Positions 63,931 to 64,000 of a DNA stretch of 64,000 bases are shown in pieces. The DNA is taken from assembly GCA_009911035.1 (NCBI GenBank), contig QXWO01000012.1:1-64000 (forward strand), written 5' to 3'. The position numbers and the translations under genes are program-made. The notes under the pieces are model-generated. The model was not told the origin of the DNA. It did no database searches and saw only the letters and a program-made list of their open reading frames with translations. Origin of the DNA: Lachnospiraceae bacterium. Its GTDB lineage: Bacteria > Bacillota > Clostridia > Lachnospirales > Lachnospiraceae. The first letter of the stretch is position 1; every line of letters begins with the position of its first letter.

Positions 63931-64000
63931 GTGATAGAAAGAGAGAGAAAAAAAGTAATAGAGGTAGTGGCTGCAATTATAAAAAATGATGATAAAATTT
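63931..64000 (+). CDS. Nudix hydrolase (MutT-like), 5' part only
   Basis: GTG 63931 follows AAAGGA and opens a frame that reads KKVIEVVAAIIKNDDKI before the window ends. This is the standard first strand of MutT-type (8-oxo-dGTP or CTP) diphosphatases. The Nudix box lies outside the window, so the call rests on about 23 residues. It follows the helicase-DUF3427 gene by about 100 bases. Confidence 0.55.
   Translation, partial: MIERERKKVIEVVAAIIKNDDKI

Overview
The window looks like chromosomal DNA of a gut-type clostridium, most likely family Lachnospiraceae. The indications are the GlgC/GlgD pair, a T-box-controlled thrS whose product lacks the TGS domain, a DUF4317 protein, YesM/YesN-type regulators, Bce-type peptide-resistance genes, and strong AGGAGG ribosome binding sites with several TTG/GTG starts. 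The species cannot be named from sequence alone. I saw no rRNA, tRNA, CRISPR array, integrase or transposase.

Layout. 1-3.7 kb: the tail of a restriction specificity gene at the left edge, a coiled-coil protein, a SEC-C protein, a small minus-strand gene, and a winged-helix protein with a PD-(D/E)XK nuclease signature. 3.9-7.9 kb: two-component system plus ABC-2 transporter. 8-10.7 kb: an acetyltransferase, then a CofE-like ligase overlapping an SMC/OLD-like ATPase. 11-15.6 kb: mglBAC-type sugar ABC importer with a clear promoter and operator, followed by a membrane protein with one InlB-type repeat. 15.7-19.8 kb: PadR regulator and an unusual flavoprotein-membrane fusion, a shortened DUF4317 protein, an esterase. 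19.8-24.4 kb: T-box and thrS, then glgC-glgD on the minus strand.

24.6-41.3 kb is a glycan-use locus for uronic-acid polysaccharide fragments. It holds AraC, KduI and KduD, a cytoplasmic heparinase II/III-like lyase, a YesM/YesN sensor pair, a three-gene sugar ABC importer lacking its ATPase, GH88, DUF2264, YesL and a discoidin-like protein. The inferred flow is import of oligosaccharides by the ABC system, cleavage inside the cell by the lyase and GH88, and conversion of the released unsaturated uronate by KduI and KduD.

41.4-44.5 kb is an AT-rich restriction-modification locus with an intact beta-class methyltransferase beside a type IIG-like gene that has lost the middle of its methylase domain. 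44.6-48 kb: a LytTR/GHKL regulator pair and two small coiled-coil proteins. 48.1-51.5 kb: a Fic-type C-terminal remnant, an acetyltransferase, and a TPM plus zinc-ribbon membrane pair. 51.7-56.3 kb: a complete BceRS-BceAB-type module with candidate operator repeats in front of the transporter. 56.4-60.8 kb: radical SAM protein, AraC, GH13 amylase and a tiny kinase-like protein. 60.9-64 kb: a PLD-helicase-DUF3427 gene split by an apparent one-base insertion, then the start of a Nudix gene cut by the window edge.

Two families of short palindromic intergenic repeats (called A and B here) recur through the window, and several genes end at clear intrinsic terminators.
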